This document shows positions 1 through 9,558 of a stretch of DNA of 64,000 nucleotides, piece after piece; the stretch's first letter is position 1, and every line of letters starts with the position of its first letter. The stretch lies in the NCBI RefSeq assembly GCF_900110775.1, contig NZ_FOEP01000010.1, forward strand, positions 1-64,000, read 5' to 3'. The notes under the pieces were generated by a model. That model saw only the letters and a program-made list of their open reading frames with translations, did not search any database and had not been told where the DNA came from. A program made the translations under genes and the position numbers. This stretch comes from Thalassovita taeanensis (lineage in GTDB: Bacteria; Pseudomonadota; Alphaproteobacteria; Rhodobacterales; Rhodobacteraceae).

Positions 1-551
1 ATCCGGTTGGCCAGGGCATCGGGGGAAAACCCCGCAAAAACAATCGAATGCACCGCACCGATCCGGGCGCAGGCCAGCATCGCATAGGCCGCCTCGGGGA
101 TCATCGGCAGGTAAATCACCACCCGGTCGCCGCGCATCACGCCCTGCGACAACAGCACATTGGCCATCCGGCAGGTCTTTTCGTGCAGCGTTTTATAGCT
201 GATATGCTGCGCCGGAGTGGCGGGATCGTCAGGCTCGAACAGGATCGCGGTCTGATCGCCGCGCGTCGCCAGATGACGGTCAATGCAATTGGCAGCGACA
301 TTCAGAACGCCGTCTTCGTACCATTTGATATCAATCTGACCCGGCGCAAAGGAGGTGTTCTTGACCTTCGTATAGGGCGTGATCCAGTCCAGACGCTTGC
401 CCTGCTCGCCCCAGAACCCCTCAGGATCCGAAACCGACGCCGCATAAAGCGACGCATAACCAGACGCATCAACATGCGCATCACCCGCAAAAGCGGAAGG
501 AACTGCGTGCGCGGCGGGCGCACTGGTTTCGGTGGATTTATCGGCAGACAT
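1..551 (-). CDS. acs: Acetyl-CoA synthetase, N-terminal part (cut by window edge)
   Basis: The gene encodes the AMP-forming enzyme that activates acetate to acetyl-CoA in the cytoplasm. Only about the first 183 residues are in the window. The sequence shows an alanine-rich start ([15 protein letters not shown]) and the N-terminal cap typical of the family ([18 protein letters not shown]). The ATP-binding core then begins ([29 protein letters not shown] in part). The start at 551 is preceded by AGGGAGGAG. The catalytic lysine and the AMP-binding signature lie beyond the edge, so acetate specificity rests on similarity of the N-terminal third. Propionyl-CoA synthetase is the main alternative. 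Confidence 0.88.
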   Translation of the reverse strand, partial: MSADKSTETSAPAAHAVPSAFAGDAHVDASGYASLYAASVSDPEGFWGEQGKRLDWITPYTKVKNTSFAPGQIDIKWYEDGVLNVAANCIDRHLATRGDQTAILFEPDDPATPAQHISYKTLHEKTCRMANVLLSQGVMRGDRVVIYLPMIPEAAYAMLACARIGAVHSIVFAGFSPDALANR

Positions 552-935
552 GGCAAGGCTCCTCCCTTGATATTCACAACGGGCTGCTGGCAGCCCGGCC
601 GCTACACACAAGAATGTGAACGGCTTAGAGAGATAATAGAGAAAACTGAAAACGAATAAATAACTATTTGATAAGCAACAATTAAGGTGTAAATATATTT
701 CCAATATTAGGTTAATTTTGTAAATTGAGTCAATATGACGTTAGGTAACAACCTCAAACTCCACATGAATTGATGTCAAGCTTGGCAACATAAATTTCAC
801 AGATTTACTGCTATCTGATCAGGACAAGGCCCATCACACGCCCAAGCGTTGGTGCGACATTTCGCTTCAGTATGCGATAGTATGCAGCCGCGGCGCTTGC
901 TCGCCCTTGCGCCCGACTCGGTCAGTTCAACGGTC
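552..935. other. AT-rich intergenic region upstream of acs
   Basis: This stretch of about 380 bases lies between the acs start and the glycosyltransferase stop. Bases 640-800 are much more AT-rich than the surrounding DNA, which fits an upstream control region for acs. I see no credible ORF, RNA gene or clear terminator in it. Confidence 0.5.
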
Positions 936-1823
936 TTAGATCAAATCACGCAAGCGCTCTGGCACGGTCACGCGCTGCGGGGACTTGTTCATCACAGCGT
1001 GATCGACAACCATCTTTTTGTCAGTGTGGCGCACCGCAGCTCTGAGCAGTTCTGCTGCGTGATCAAAACCCTGCTCCACCGGCAGTTCGCTTGCTTGGGC
1101 AAAGATCGACAGTTCTTTCTCGCGGATCATTTCGGGATTGGACCAGTTGATCCAGAATCGCTTGCCAACCGAAACCGGATCCGCCGCCGTCTCATTCCGC
1201 TCGACGGATTCCGCCACGATATCTTTGCGCTGCGCCATGCGGTCGGCGTAATCGGGCGTAACATAGTGCAGGTGAAACAGCAGGATCTGCGGATCGATGG
1301 TAAACTTGCCCCGCACCAGCCCATGCCCACCAATCGTGTAAACCACCCGAGATCGCGCAATACACGGTTTGGTATATTTGGCGCTCAGCATCGCGTTGTG
1401 GTGCAAGTTCAGCACGCCGTCGTTCACATCCCCCTCGCCCGTCGGTATCAGGTTCAGCCCAACCGGCGACAGTGCCGTCGTTTCAGCCGTGCTGTTGGCC
1501 AGATGGTCCAACAACGTGCCATCGGTCCCAGCATAGACAATCAGTTCGTCAACATCTGTGCAGATTACCCAACCGTAAAAGCCCAGCAAGCCGTTGGTCA
1601 GCCCGCCCAAAAGATCCCAACGCCGCCGGGTCAGATCCACAGTGACCTCGTCGCGCGGGATGTTGATGATGTTACACCCCGCCGCAATCTCTTCGACCCG
1701 TGGATCGCCGCCATGGTTGATGACATACAGGCTGCGCCGGTCAACATACTGCGCATTGTGGCGCACCCATTTGTCCAGCAACCAATAATCGCGCCACACC
1801 ATCGTGACAAACGCCAGCCTCAT
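936..1823 (-). CDS. Glycosyltransferase family 2-like protein
   Basis: This 295-residue protein looks like the short glycosyltransferase type common in Rhodobacteraceae. The N-terminus reads MRLAFVTMVWRDYWLLDKWV, and a GWVICTDVDELIV segment near residue 85 supplies a DxD-like motif (DVDE) expected to hold the metal and nucleotide sugar. A histidine-rich stretch (LLFHLHYV) follows near residue 190. There is no signal peptide or membrane segment, so it should be cytosolic. The ATG follows GAGGAGACCGGAC. No sugar-pathway genes are adjacent, so donor and acceptor cannot be assigned. Confidence 0.75.
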   Translation of the reverse strand: MRLAFVTMVWRDYWLLDKWVRHNAQYVDRRSLYVINHGGDPRVEEIAAGCNIINIPRDEVTVDLTRRRWDLLGGLTNGLLGFYGWVICTDVDELIVYAGTDGTLLDHLANSTAETTALSPVGLNLIPTGEGDVNDGVLNLHHNAMLSAKYTKPCIARSRVVYTIGGHGLVRGKFTIDPQILLFHLHYVTPDYADRMAQRKDIVAESVERNETAADPVSVGKRFWINWSNPEMIREKELSIFAQASELPVEQGFDHAAELLRAAVRHTDKKMVVDHAVMNKSPQRVTVPERLRDLI

Positions 1824-1973
1824 GTCCGGTCTCCTCTATGCCTCGGCCTTGCTTAGCACAAATGCGCGAGGCTCTCCTAGAGTGTCCTTCCAATGGCTAC
1901 GTCTGTGGGAAACTCGGCAGTCGGCGGAGGATTATCCCCACCCGCAGCGCTGCGGAGTTGGGAGGGTAAGGCT

Positions 1974-1996
1974 GAGTATTTGCCTCAGAAAGAAAC
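1974..1996 (+). repeat. Intergenic motif, copy 1
   Basis: The sequence reads GAGTATTT-GCC-TCAGAAAGAAAC. It lies 7 bases from the stop codon of the minus-strand squalene/phytoene synthase-like gene. Two further copies occur at 5401-5422 and 57950-57972. A perfect GC-rich palindrome (CCGCAGCGCTGCGG, 1942-1955) sits just before this copy. The function is unknown. Confidence 0.6.
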
Positions 1997-2003
1997 AAGC
2001 GAG

Positions 2004-2783
2004 CTACCACCGGCCCGACGTCGCACGGACCATCAACCCAAATTTCCGGGCAAACGGCGACTTGCCAAGTGCCCCTGCAAGAACGCGGTCTGGCTCAGAA
2101 GCTGCCTGCTTCAGGATCGCGCCTGCCGTCCAGCCCGACAGCAAAGCAGATCGCGCCGGGGCCGAGAGGCGAGCCCGGTTGGCACGCGCACGCTTGAGGC
2201 GGATCAGTGCGTTTTGCGCAAGGCCTGAGACCGCCTCTGGTCGGCCGTCCAAAAGCGGCACGCGTTTGGCCTGTTCCAGCGCCGGTATCGCACACAGATA
2301 ATTCGCCAACCCCGCAGCGTAACCAAAGTCGCGCACCACGTCCTCATCCGCCGGACCAAGCGCGCGGGCAGCCGCCAGCATCAGGTTGGAGGAGGTAGAT
2401 TGCAGATAGTCTTCGAAATGCGCCGCATCCTCGAACGGGTCGCTGTAGATATCCCAGCGCCGGGCCTGAACAAGCTTGTCCAACAGCTCCGCGCCCGCCT
2501 TGTCCAGCGCCCGTGACAGCGGGCTGACCACCTCGTGCCGCCGCGCTTTTCCGCCTGCGGCAATCTCTTCCAGCGCATCACGCCACCACTGCAGGCGCAT
2601 TTCGGCGATCATTGGCTCTTTGGTGACCCAGGGCGCACGCGCAATTTCCACGTTGCAGGCATAAATCGGGAACAGCACGACCCTCGCAGATAGTGGTGCA
2701 GCCATGGTTGCCAGAAACCGGTCAGGATCGGCGCGCTGAACCAATGCGGCACAACCGCTCAGGTCGGGATCATCAAAGCTCAT
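2004..2783 (-). CDS. Squalene/phytoene synthase family protein
   Basis: This 259-residue protein resembles the trans-isoprenyl diphosphate head-to-head synthase fold. It has an early LFPIYACNVEIARAPWVTKEPMIAEMRLQWWRDAL block typical of short alphaproteobacterial family members (quoted in part from residues about 37-72). A later segment, FGYAAGLANYLCAIPALEQ, lies near residue 150. I do not see clean paired DxxxD motifs, and no carotenoid or hopanoid genes are adjacent, so it may be a non-canonical member. The start overlaps the end of the upstream hydrolase by 11 bases, so the two are co-transcribed. Confidence 0.72.
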   Translation of the reverse strand: MSFDDPDLSGCAALVQRADPDRFLATMAAPLSARVVLFPIYACNVEIARAPWVTKEPMIAEMRLQWWRDALEEIAAGGKARRHEVVSPLSRALDKAGAELLDKLVQARRWDIYSDPFEDAAHFEDYLQSTSSNLMLAAARALGPADEDVVRDFGYAAGLANYLCAIPALEQAKRVPLLDGRPEAVSGLAQNALIRLKRARANRARLSAPARSALLSGWTAGAILKQAASEPDRVLAGALGKSPFARKFGLMVRATSGRW

Positions 2784-3759
2784 TCAGAAAGCCCCGGATC
2801 AGGGTCTGGGTTTGCGGGGCATTCACCACGTCCAGATGCGACACACCTTCGATCAGGTGATACCGGCCCTTGCTGGAATACTGTGTCATCAGCGGCTCAT
2901 AGGCGTCGGCGACAAAAGCTTCATCCGCGGTGCCTGCGATCAACAGAAACGGCGGCAGGGCGGCGATGTCTTTCTCATAGGCCGGGCGCGGCGCATAGGA
3001 CGTGTTCATCCGGTAAGAATAAGCGGTCGTTGCCATATGCCCCAACGGCCCATCCAGCACCGCCTGCGGCATCGCGAACTGGATCACCGTCAGGTGGTTC
3101 AGCATGCGGATACGGGCGGCATTCAGCATGGTCAGCCCGATAATCCGCCGGGTCAGCGGCCGTGCCCAGCCGCCGGAATTGGTCCGCGTCGTGGGCGCGT
3201 TATATTTTAGGAACGGCGCCAGCAAAACCGCCCCGCCCAGCAGATCACCATAGGCACCACCTGCAAAGCGCACGACCAGCCCCCCGCCCGAACTGTGCCC
3301 GAGCATTATCACCTTCTGACCCGTCTTGGCGTAGGCGCGAATCAGATCCGCCAGATCCTCTTCCAATTGCCCGATATGATCCACATCGCCGCGCCGCCTA
3401 GGCGCCGCACCGTGGCCACGCAGATCGGGCACCAACACCTCGGCCTGATCCGACAAAGCCCGCGCCAGCCCATCAAACTGCGCGCCATACCAGCCCGACC
3501 CATGCACCAGCACCAAAAGCGGCGCACCCTCGGGCCCCGGCAGATGGCGGGTGGTCAAGTCAAATCCGTCGCGCATCGAAACCGGCGTGACTTGCAAAAC
3601 CCCGGCCCCGCCCGACATCTGTCGGGTGAAATCCAGACCACCTTCGCCCATTGCACGCGCCGAAACACTTCCGGGGCGCTGCGACGCAATCAACCCCAAA
3701 GCGATGCTAAGACTGATCCCTGCGGAAATTCCGACAAACCCCAGAACTTTTCCCAACAT
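2773..3759 (-). CDS. Alpha/beta hydrolase (serine hydrolase, lysophospholipase-like)
   Basis: This 328-residue protein has a hydrophobic N-terminus (MLGKVLGFVGISAGISLSIALGLI) that could be a membrane anchor or signal sequence. An HGSGW oxyanion block, the nucleophile elbow GHSSGG and a late GVSHLDVV segment follow, giving a plausible Ser-Asp-His triad. I chose the ATG at 3759, whose first base is shared with the cimA stop (TGATG); a TTG lies one codon upstream. It sits between cimA and the squalene/phytoene synthase-like gene in one minus-strand transcription unit. The substrate is unknown. Confidence 0.78.
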   Translation of the reverse strand: MLGKVLGFVGISAGISLSIALGLIASQRPGSVSARAMGEGGLDFTRQMSGGAGVLQVTPVSMRDGFDLTTRHLPGPEGAPLLVLVHGSGWYGAQFDGLARALSDQAEVLVPDLRGHGAAPRRRGDVDHIGQLEEDLADLIRAYAKTGQKVIMLGHSSGGGLVVRFAGGAYGDLLGGAVLLAPFLKYNAPTTRTNSGGWARPLTRRIIGLTMLNAARIRMLNHLTVIQFAMPQAVLDGPLGHMATTAYSYRMNTSYAPRPAYEKDIAALPPFLLIAGTADEAFVADAYEPLMTQYSSKGRYHLIEGVSHLDVVNAPQTQTLIRGFLNEL

Positions 3760-5387
3760 CAACCCGCCCCCACCGCATGGTATTCGCGCAGCAGTTTCCA
3801 GTTGATAGCGTCCAGCAGTGCCTCGAACGAGGCATCGACTATGTTGGGCGACACGCCCACCGTCGACCAGCGCCGCCCCTGCCCATCCTCACTGTCGATA
3901 ATGACACGCGTCACGGCCTCGGTCCCGCCTTGGGTGATGCGCACCTTGAAATCGACCAGATGCATATCCCCGATCGCCTCGGAATAGCGGCCCAGATCCT
4001 TGGCCAGCGCCGTCGACAACGCGTTCACCGGGCCGCGATCCGAGCCATGCTCGTCAAGCGATTCAGAAACCGACAGTTTTTTCTCGCCATCCACCTTCAC
4101 CACGACCACGGCCTCGGACAGGCTGATCATTTTATTGTATTTGTTCTTCCGCCGCTCGACCGTGACCTTATAGCGTTTGACCTCGAAAAACTGTGGAATC
4201 TGCCCCAGTTCGACCCGCGCCAGCAGTTCGAAACTGGCCTGCGCGCTGTCATAGGTATATCCTTCGGCCTCGCGTGCCTTGATCAGATCCAGAATGCGCG
4301 CCAGCGCCGGATCACCGGGTGCGACCTCCAGCCCGGCCTCTGCCAGACGACGGCGTAGGTTCGATTGACCCGCCTGGTTCGACATCGGAATGATGCGCGC
4401 ATTGCCGACCACCGCCGGGTCGATATGCTCATAGGTCGACGGATCCTTGAGGATTGCACTGGCATGCAGCCCCGCCTTATGAGCAAAGGCGCTGGCCCCT
4501 ACATACGGCGCCTGTCGGAACGGCACACGGTTCAGGATATCATCGAGCTGACGACTGGCCCGCACCAAATCTTTCAATGCATCCTGACTTATCCCGGTCT
4601 CGAACCGGCTGGCATAGGGCTGTTTCAGCAACAGTGTCGGGATCAGCGTTGTAAGATTGGCATTGCCGCAGCGTTCACCCAGCCCGTTCAGTGTGCCTTG
4701 CACCTGCCGCGCCCCCGCATCCACCGCCGCCAGCGACCCCGCCACCGCGTTTTCGGTATCGTTGTGGGTGTGAATCCCCAGATGGTCGCCCGGAATGCCC
4801 GCCGCAATCACTGCCTTGGTGATCGCGTAAATCTCATGCGGCAGGGTGCCGCCATTGGTATCACACAGCACCACCCAACGCGCCCCCGCCATATATGCGG
4901 CCAGCACCGCTTCCAGCGCGTACTCGGGGTTGGATTTGTAGCCGTCAAAGAAATGCTCGGCATCAAACAGCGCCTCACGTCCCTGCGCGACCAGGTATTC
5001 GATCGAGCGCGCGATGTTGTCCGTATTCTCGGCCAGAGTGATTCCCAGCGCCTTATCCACATGAAAATCGTGCGTCTTGCCCACCAAGCACACCGCCGCC
5101 GTGCCCGCATTGATCACGGCCGCCAACACATCATCATTCTCAGCCGAGCGCCCGGCCCGCTTGGTCATCCCAAAGGCGGTAAACGTGGCGTCCATCTGTG
5201 GTTTGGCGTCAAAAAACTCTGAATCCGTAGGATTGGCCCCCGGCCATCCCCCTTCGATGTAATCCACCCCCAAAGCATCCAGCGTCGCCGCGATTTGCAT
5301 CTTTTCTGGAGTTGAAAACTGCACCCCTTGCGTCTGCTGCCCGTCGCGCAGGGTCGTATCATAGAAATAAAGCCGCTCGCGGGTCAT
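3759..5387 (-). CDS. cimA: Citramalate synthase
   Basis: The enzyme condenses pyruvate and acetyl-CoA to (R)-citramalate, feeding 2-oxobutanoate and isoleucine synthesis. The 542-residue protein opens with LYFYDTTLRDGQQTQG, the HMG-CoA lyase-like barrel signature, and has HTHNDTENAVA with the metal-binding histidines. The C-terminal half (from about residue 410) matches the LeuA allosteric dimerisation domain (KVRITQGGTEAVTRV). The length and the QQTQG variant fit the long CimA type better than 2-isopropylmalate synthase. I set the start at 5387, after GGGGGCAGG, although the frame stays open further upstream. Confidence 0.9.
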   Translation of the reverse strand: MTRERLYFYDTTLRDGQQTQGVQFSTPEKMQIAATLDALGVDYIEGGWPGANPTDSEFFDAKPQMDATFTAFGMTKRAGRSAENDDVLAAVINAGTAAVCLVGKTHDFHVDKALGITLAENTDNIARSIEYLVAQGREALFDAEHFFDGYKSNPEYALEAVLAAYMAGARWVVLCDTNGGTLPHEIYAITKAVIAAGIPGDHLGIHTHNDTENAVAGSLAAVDAGARQVQGTLNGLGERCGNANLTTLIPTLLLKQPYASRFETGISQDALKDLVRASRQLDDILNRVPFRQAPYVGASAFAHKAGLHASAILKDPSTYEHIDPAVVGNARIIPMSNQAGQSNLRRRLAEAGLEVAPGDPALARILDLIKAREAEGYTYDSAQASFELLARVELGQIPQFFEVKRYKVTVERRKNKYNKMISLSEAVVVVKVDGEKKLSVSESLDEHGSDRGPVNALSTALAKDLGRYSEAIGDMHLVDFKVRITQGGTEAVTRVIIDSEDGQGRRWSTVGVSPNIVDASFEALLDAINWKLLREYHAVGAG

Positions 5388-5400
5388 GGCCTGCCCCCTG

Positions 5401-5422
5401 CTTCTTTCTGATGAAAATACTC
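5401..5422 (-). repeat. Intergenic motif, copy 2
   Basis: On the minus strand this reads GAGTATTT-TCA-TCAGAAAGAAG. It ends 13 bases before the cimA start codon, so it lies in the likely 5' untranslated region. It matches the copies at 1974 and 57950 outside the three central bases. Confidence 0.6.
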
Positions 5423-5508
5423 TCGGGGGGAACATTGAAAGCCCGCAAGGGTGTCAATATGGGGGGCGGACAGCCCCCCGCGCCCCGCCCGCCGCAGGCG
5501 AACCCGCA

Positions 5509-6891
5509 TCATTGCAGCGCCTCCAGCTTGACCGCGTCAAACTCTGGCCCGGCCAATAGCTCCACCCCCGCCTTGCTCATTCGCACCTCAATCCCGGCCT
5601 CCAGCAGCCCCGCCTTCAGCCGGTCCACATGCGTGAAATCTTTGCTTGCCATCGCGACATCGCGCGCCTTTGTAAGCTGCGCCACAAAACCGCTTAGATC
5701 CACATCGACGGCCTTGGCCCAATCCCCCAGATTGGCCCCGAGTAAGCCCAAAAGCAGAGCCGACGCCTTGAATGCGCCAAAGTCACCCTCACCTGCCAGT
5801 CGGTGCAGTTCCGAAATTGCCCCCGCAGTGTTCAGATCATCCGCCAACGCAGCAAGCACACCCTCTGCCACCTCGGTCGCCTCGATACCCTCGACCATCC
5901 CGCGCCATTTGCGCAAGGTTGCCTCAGCCTCTGCCGCCTTTTCAGCCGTCCAGTCCATTGGCTTGCGGTAATGCGTGCTCAGAAACACAAACCGGATCAC
6001 CTCGCCCGGCACTCCCGGCATCCCATCATGCCCGTCCAGCAAATCGCGCACGGTGAAGAAGTTACCAAGGCTCTTGGACATCTTCTTGCCTTCAACCTGC
6101 AACATCTCGTTGTGCAGCCAGACATTCGCAAAATGCCCCTCGGGATGCGCACAGCAGCTTTGCGCAATTTCATTCTCGTGGTGCGGGAACATCAAATCAT
6201 TGCCGCCCCCGTGAATATCGAACGACGCCCCCAGCAATTCATAGCTCATGGCCGAGCATTCGATATGCCACCCCGGACGGCCCCGCCCCCAAGGCGAGTC
6301 CCAACCGGGTGTGGCCGCGTCCGAGGGTTTCCACAGCACAAAATCCATCGGATTGCGCTTATAGGGAGCCACCTCAACCCGCGCTCCAGCGATCATGTCA
6401 TCCACCGCGCGGCCAGATAGGGCGCCGTAATCCTTATAGCTTTCGACCGAAAACAGCACATGCCCCTCAGCGGCATAGGCATGCCCCTTGGCGATCAGGT
6501 CTTCGATCATCGCTACCATCTGCGGAATATACTGCGTTGCGCGCGGCATCTGTGTGGGCTCCAGCGCGCCAATCGCGGCCATATCCTCCAGATACCACCG
6601 CGTGGTCTCCTCTGTAATCTGCCCAATCGAGCGCCCGCTGGCCGCGGCGCGCGCGTTGATCTTGTCATCTACGTCGGTAAAATTCCGCACATATGTAACA
6701 TGATCCGGCCCGTACACATGCCGCAGCAACCGGAACAATGTATCGAACACCACCACCGGGCGGGCATTGCCAATATGGGCGCGGTCATAAACCGTCGGCC
6801 CACAGACATACATCCGCACATTGTCGGGATCGATGGGGGTAAAGACCTCTTTCTTGCGGGTCCTGGTGTTGTGCAGCTTGATCGTCGTCAT
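5509..6891 (-). CDS. cysS: Cysteinyl-tRNA synthetase
   Basis: This 460-residue class I aminoacyl-tRNA synthetase charges tRNA-Cys. It shows the [15 protein letters not shown] segment (Zn-ligand Cys and the HIGH-type HIGN motif), [28 protein letters not shown] and the KMSKS loop ([12 protein letters not shown]). The length matches the family. The ATG at 6891 is preceded by GAGGGACC. The gap to cimA is about 120 bases and holds repeat motif copy 2. Confidence 0.97.
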   Translation of the reverse strand: MTTIKLHNTRTRKKEVFTPIDPDNVRMYVCGPTVYDRAHIGNARPVVVFDTLFRLLRHVYGPDHVTYVRNFTDVDDKINARAAASGRSIGQITEETTRWYLEDMAAIGALEPTQMPRATQYIPQMVAMIEDLIAKGHAYAAEGHVLFSVESYKDYGALSGRAVDDMIAGARVEVAPYKRNPMDFVLWKPSDAATPGWDSPWGRGRPGWHIECSAMSYELLGASFDIHGGGNDLMFPHHENEIAQSCCAHPEGHFANVWLHNEMLQVEGKKMSKSLGNFFTVRDLLDGHDGMPGVPGEVIRFVFLSTHYRKPMDWTAEKAAEAEATLRKWRGMVEGIEATEVAEGVLAALADDLNTAGAISELHRLAGEGDFGAFKASALLLGLLGANLGDWAKAVDVDLSGFVAQLTKARDVAMASKDFTHVDRLKAGLLEAGIEVRMSKAGVELLAGPEFDAVKLEALQ

Positions 6892-7017
6892 AGGTCCCTC
6901 ACACGCGACAGCTTCGCGGGCGGGCTTAACAATTTCATCTCACGTTTGAAAGAAAGAACGGCCCGCCTGAGAATCTCAGCCGGTAATGCAGCAAATAATG
7001 CAGATGTTCCGTTTCAT

Positions 7018-7043
7018 GGCGATCATAATAAACCGTGATCGCC
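7018..7043. promoter_or_regulatory. Inverted repeat between cysS and the aminotransferase
   Basis: GGCGATCA and TGATCGCC form a perfect 8-base inverted repeat with a 10-base spacer. It lies in the divergent region between cysS and the aminotransferase gene, about 85 bases before the latter. It could be an operator for either gene or a small hairpin. Confidence 0.4.
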
Positions 7044-7126
7044 TCTGCCACAATCACTGAATTGACATTGCCGGAAATTGCGGTGCCCATGGCCCCGCAA
7101 CTCATCACAGGGACAAAGGGGGCGAC

Positions 7127-8305
7127 ATGCGGCTATCAGACCGGATCACTCATATTAATGGCGGCGGCTCGGACGGGTGGGGCGTATTTTATCGCGCGCG
7201 CGCCATGAAAGCCGCAGGCACAAACGTGACCGAACTGACCATCGGCGAGCATGACATTCCCACCTCACCCGACATTCTGACCGCAATGCACCGCGCCGCG
7301 CTGGCCGGGCATACCGGCTATGCCTCGGTTCCCGGTATCCCGGCGCTGCGCGATGCGGTCGCGGCGCGGGTGCAGGCGCGTACCGGCGTTTCCACGACGC
7401 GCGACAACGTGCTGATCACCGCAGGCGGCCAGGCGGCGCTGTTTGCTGCCCATCATGCAGTCTGCGATCCCGGCGACCGGGCACTGTTCATGGATCCATA
7501 TTACGCCACCTACCCCGGTACGATCCGCGCCAATGGCGCCGTTCCGGTGCCGGTGCTTACCGCGCCCGCAGACGGCTTCCAACCCCGCGCCGAGGCGATC
7601 GCGGCCCTTGCAAGCCGCGCGCGGTCACTGCTGATCAACTCGCCCAACAACCCCACCGGCGTGGTCTATTCCGATGACACGCTGGCCGGGATCGCGCGGG
7701 TGGTGCAGGATCATGACATGTGGCTGATCTCGGACGAGGTTTATGACACGCAGGTCTGGCACGGCAGCCACCTGTCGCCCCGCGCCCTGCCCGGAATGGC
7801 CGAGCGTACGCTGGTGGTCGGATCAATGTCTAAATCCCACGCCATGACCGGCAGCCGCTTGGGCTGGATCATCGGACCGCAGCCCGCGATTGCGCACCTG
7901 ATTGATCTGGCCACCAACACCAACTATGGCGTGCCCGGATATATTCAGGATGCGGGCCTGTTTGCCCTCAATCAGGGCCCCGCGACCGAAGAAGGCATCG
8001 CCGCCCCGTTCCGTCGCCGCCGTGCTTTGGCGCTGGATATTCTGTCACGCCAGAATATCCTGCACGCGGTTCCCCCCGAAGGAGCGATGTATCTGATGTT
8101 GGATATTCGCCCGACTGGCCTGAGCGGAGAAGACTTCGCCTATCGCCTGCTGGACGCCCACCACATCGCCGTGATGCCGGGCGAAAGTTTTGGACAGGCT
8201 GCCGCAGGGCACATCCGCATCGCCATGACGATCCCAGATGCGCCATTTGCTGCTGCGTTGGAGCAGCTTGTTGCCTTTGCAACTGAACTCACGATCCCGG
8301 CGTGA
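7127..8305 (+). CDS. PLP-dependent aminotransferase (class I/II)
   Basis: This 392-residue fold-type I aminotransferase is related to aspartate aminotransferases. It shows the domain opening TIGEHDIPTSPDILTAM, NSPNNPTGVVY, ISDEVYDTQVW, and the PLP lysine motif GSMSKSHAMTGSRLGW (Lys near residue 234). A C-terminal RIAMT segment likely holds the substrate carboxylate-binding Arg. No signal peptide is present. The ATG follows AAAGGGGGCGAC. Amino acid specificity cannot be read from the sequence. Confidence 0.87.
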   Translation: MRLSDRITHINGGGSDGWGVFYRARAMKAAGTNVTELTIGEHDIPTSPDILTAMHRAALAGHTGYASVPGIPALRDAVAARVQARTGVSTTRDNVLITAGGQAALFAAHHAVCDPGDRALFMDPYYATYPGTIRANGAVPVPVLTAPADGFQPRAEAIAALASRARSLLINSPNNPTGVVYSDDTLAGIARVVQDHDMWLISDEVYDTQVWHGSHLSPRALPGMAERTLVVGSMSKSHAMTGSRLGWIIGPQPAIAHLIDLATNTNYGVPGYIQDAGLFALNQGPATEEGIAAPFRRRRALALDILSRQNILHAVPPEGAMYLMLDIRPTGLSGEDFAYRLLDAHHIAVMPGESFGQAAAGHIRIAMTIPDAPFAAALEQLVAFATELTIPA

Positions 8306-8319
8306 AGGCTTGTGCAAAT

Positions 8320-8355
8320 ATATCAGGCCCGACAGTCGATGGCCGGGCCTGATAT
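8320..8355. terminator. Hairpin between convergent genes
   Basis: ATATCAGGCCCG and CGGGCCTGATAT form a perfect 12-base stem with a 12-base loop. It sits between the aminotransferase stop and the end of the convergent cyclophilin gene. No good T tract follows on either strand, so termination may be weak or factor-assisted. Confidence 0.55.
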
Positions 8356-8385
8356 CTGCAATTAAGGCTGCACCGCCGAAGCGGA

Positions 8386-8934
8386 CTAATCAGTGACTGT
8401 GACTTTGGTCATCACATCGGGCTTACCCACAACCTCGCCGGTGCGGCCTTTGCCACGCTTGATCGCATCCACGACATCCATACCTTCGGTCACGTGACCG
8501 ACGACGGTATATTGCCCGTTCAGGAAATATCCCGGCGCGAACATGATGAAGAATTGCGAGTTGGCCGAGTTCGGATCCTTCGACCGGGCCATGCCGACCA
8601 CGCCGCGCTCAAACGGGACGTCGGAAAACTCGGCCTTCAGGTCAGGGCGCGACGAGCCCCCCGTGCCAGCGCGCGACATGTTGCCGCCCATCTTGCCGAA
8701 TTCCACATCACCAGTCTGCGCCATGAAGCCGTCAATCACCCGGTGAAAGACAACCCCATCATACGCGCCCTCAGCCGCCAGTGCCGCGATCTGAGCCGCA
8801 TGACCCGGTGCGATATCGTCCGCCAGATCGATGACCACGGTGCCATTGGCCCCGTCGCCCTCGATCTGAATGCTCAGCCCGGTTGCTGCGGCCGGGCTAG
8901 CCAGCAACGCCAGAACAAAGGCCAGCTTACGCAT
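8386..8934 (-). CDS. Cyclophilin-type peptidyl-prolyl cis-trans isomerase, exported
   Basis: This 182-residue cyclophilin begins with a cleavable signal peptide (MRKLAFVLALLASPAAATG), so it should act in the periplasm. Core motifs are VVFHRVIDGFMAQTGD, FSDVPFERGVVGMARS and NSANSQFFIMFA. I chose the ATG at 8934 over a TTG three codons upstream. It overlaps the end of the preceding cytoplasmic paralogue by 8 bases, so the two are translationally linked. Confidence 0.92.
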   Translation of the reverse strand: MRKLAFVLALLASPAAATGLSIQIEGDGANGTVVIDLADDIAPGHAAQIAALAAEGAYDGVVFHRVIDGFMAQTGDVEFGKMGGNMSRAGTGGSSRPDLKAEFSDVPFERGVVGMARSKDPNSANSQFFIMFAPGYFLNGQYTVVGHVTEGMDVVDAIKRGKGRTGEVVGKPDVMTKVTVTD

Positions 8935-9433
8935 CGGACGCAACCTTGACCGAAATCATGCGGTCAGGATTCGGCGCGGGTTCGCCGCGCACGATCGCAT
9001 CCACATGCTCCATCCCGGAAATCACCCGACCATAGACCGTGTATTGTCCATTCAGGAAATGGTTGTCCTTGAAGTTGATGAAAAACTGCGAGTTAGCCGA
9101 ATTCGGGTTCGCCGAACGCGCCGCGCCCAGCGTGCCACGGTCGTGCGGCAGCTTGGAGAATTCCGCCGGAAGATCCGGCAAATCCGACCCACCGGTGCCA
9201 GCGCGGCCCGGATTGTAATCTTTTTCCATATTGGCGTGCTGAACATCGCCAGTCTGCGCCATGAAGCTGTCGATCACCCGGTGAAAGGCGACGTTGTCAT
9301 ACGCTCCGGCACGGGCCAGCTCTTTCATCCGCTCGGTGTGCTTGGGCGCGACGTCGGCCAGCAGTTCGATGGTGACGGTGCCGTCTTTCAGCTCCATCAG
9401 GATGGTGTTTTCGGGGTCTTTGATCTCGGCCAT
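8927..9433 (-). CDS. Cyclophilin-type peptidyl-prolyl cis-trans isomerase, cytoplasmic
   Basis: This 168-residue cyclophilin has no signal peptide and should act in the cytosol. It shows NVAFHRVIDSFMAQTGD, FSKLPHDRGTLGAARS and NSANSQFFINFKDN, with the catalytic Arg in the FHRV block. AAGGAG precedes the ATG. Together with the downstream signal-peptide copy it forms a two-gene unit from an apparent tandem duplication. Confidence 0.93.
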   Translation of the reverse strand: MAEIKDPENTILMELKDGTVTIELLADVAPKHTERMKELARAGAYDNVAFHRVIDSFMAQTGDVQHANMEKDYNPGRAGTGGSDLPDLPAEFSKLPHDRGTLGAARSANPNSANSQFFINFKDNHFLNGQYTVYGRVISGMEHVDAIVRGEPAPNPDRMISVKVASDA

Positions 9434-9558
9434 CTGGGGGCTCCTTCAACTTGTGTCGCAAGATACCTAAGCGCAAGCCACGCGATTGCCAAGCCGGAGG
9501 TTGACGGAAGGGCGGCTTCGCGCCAAGACAAGTGCGCAAAACATTTGGAGATCAAGGC

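Noticed and set aside
849-1856. Long plus-strand ORF of 335 codons
   Set aside because: It mirrors the glycosyltransferase gene on the other strand; the composition (many His, Gln, Arg) is typical of antisense frames in high-GC DNA.
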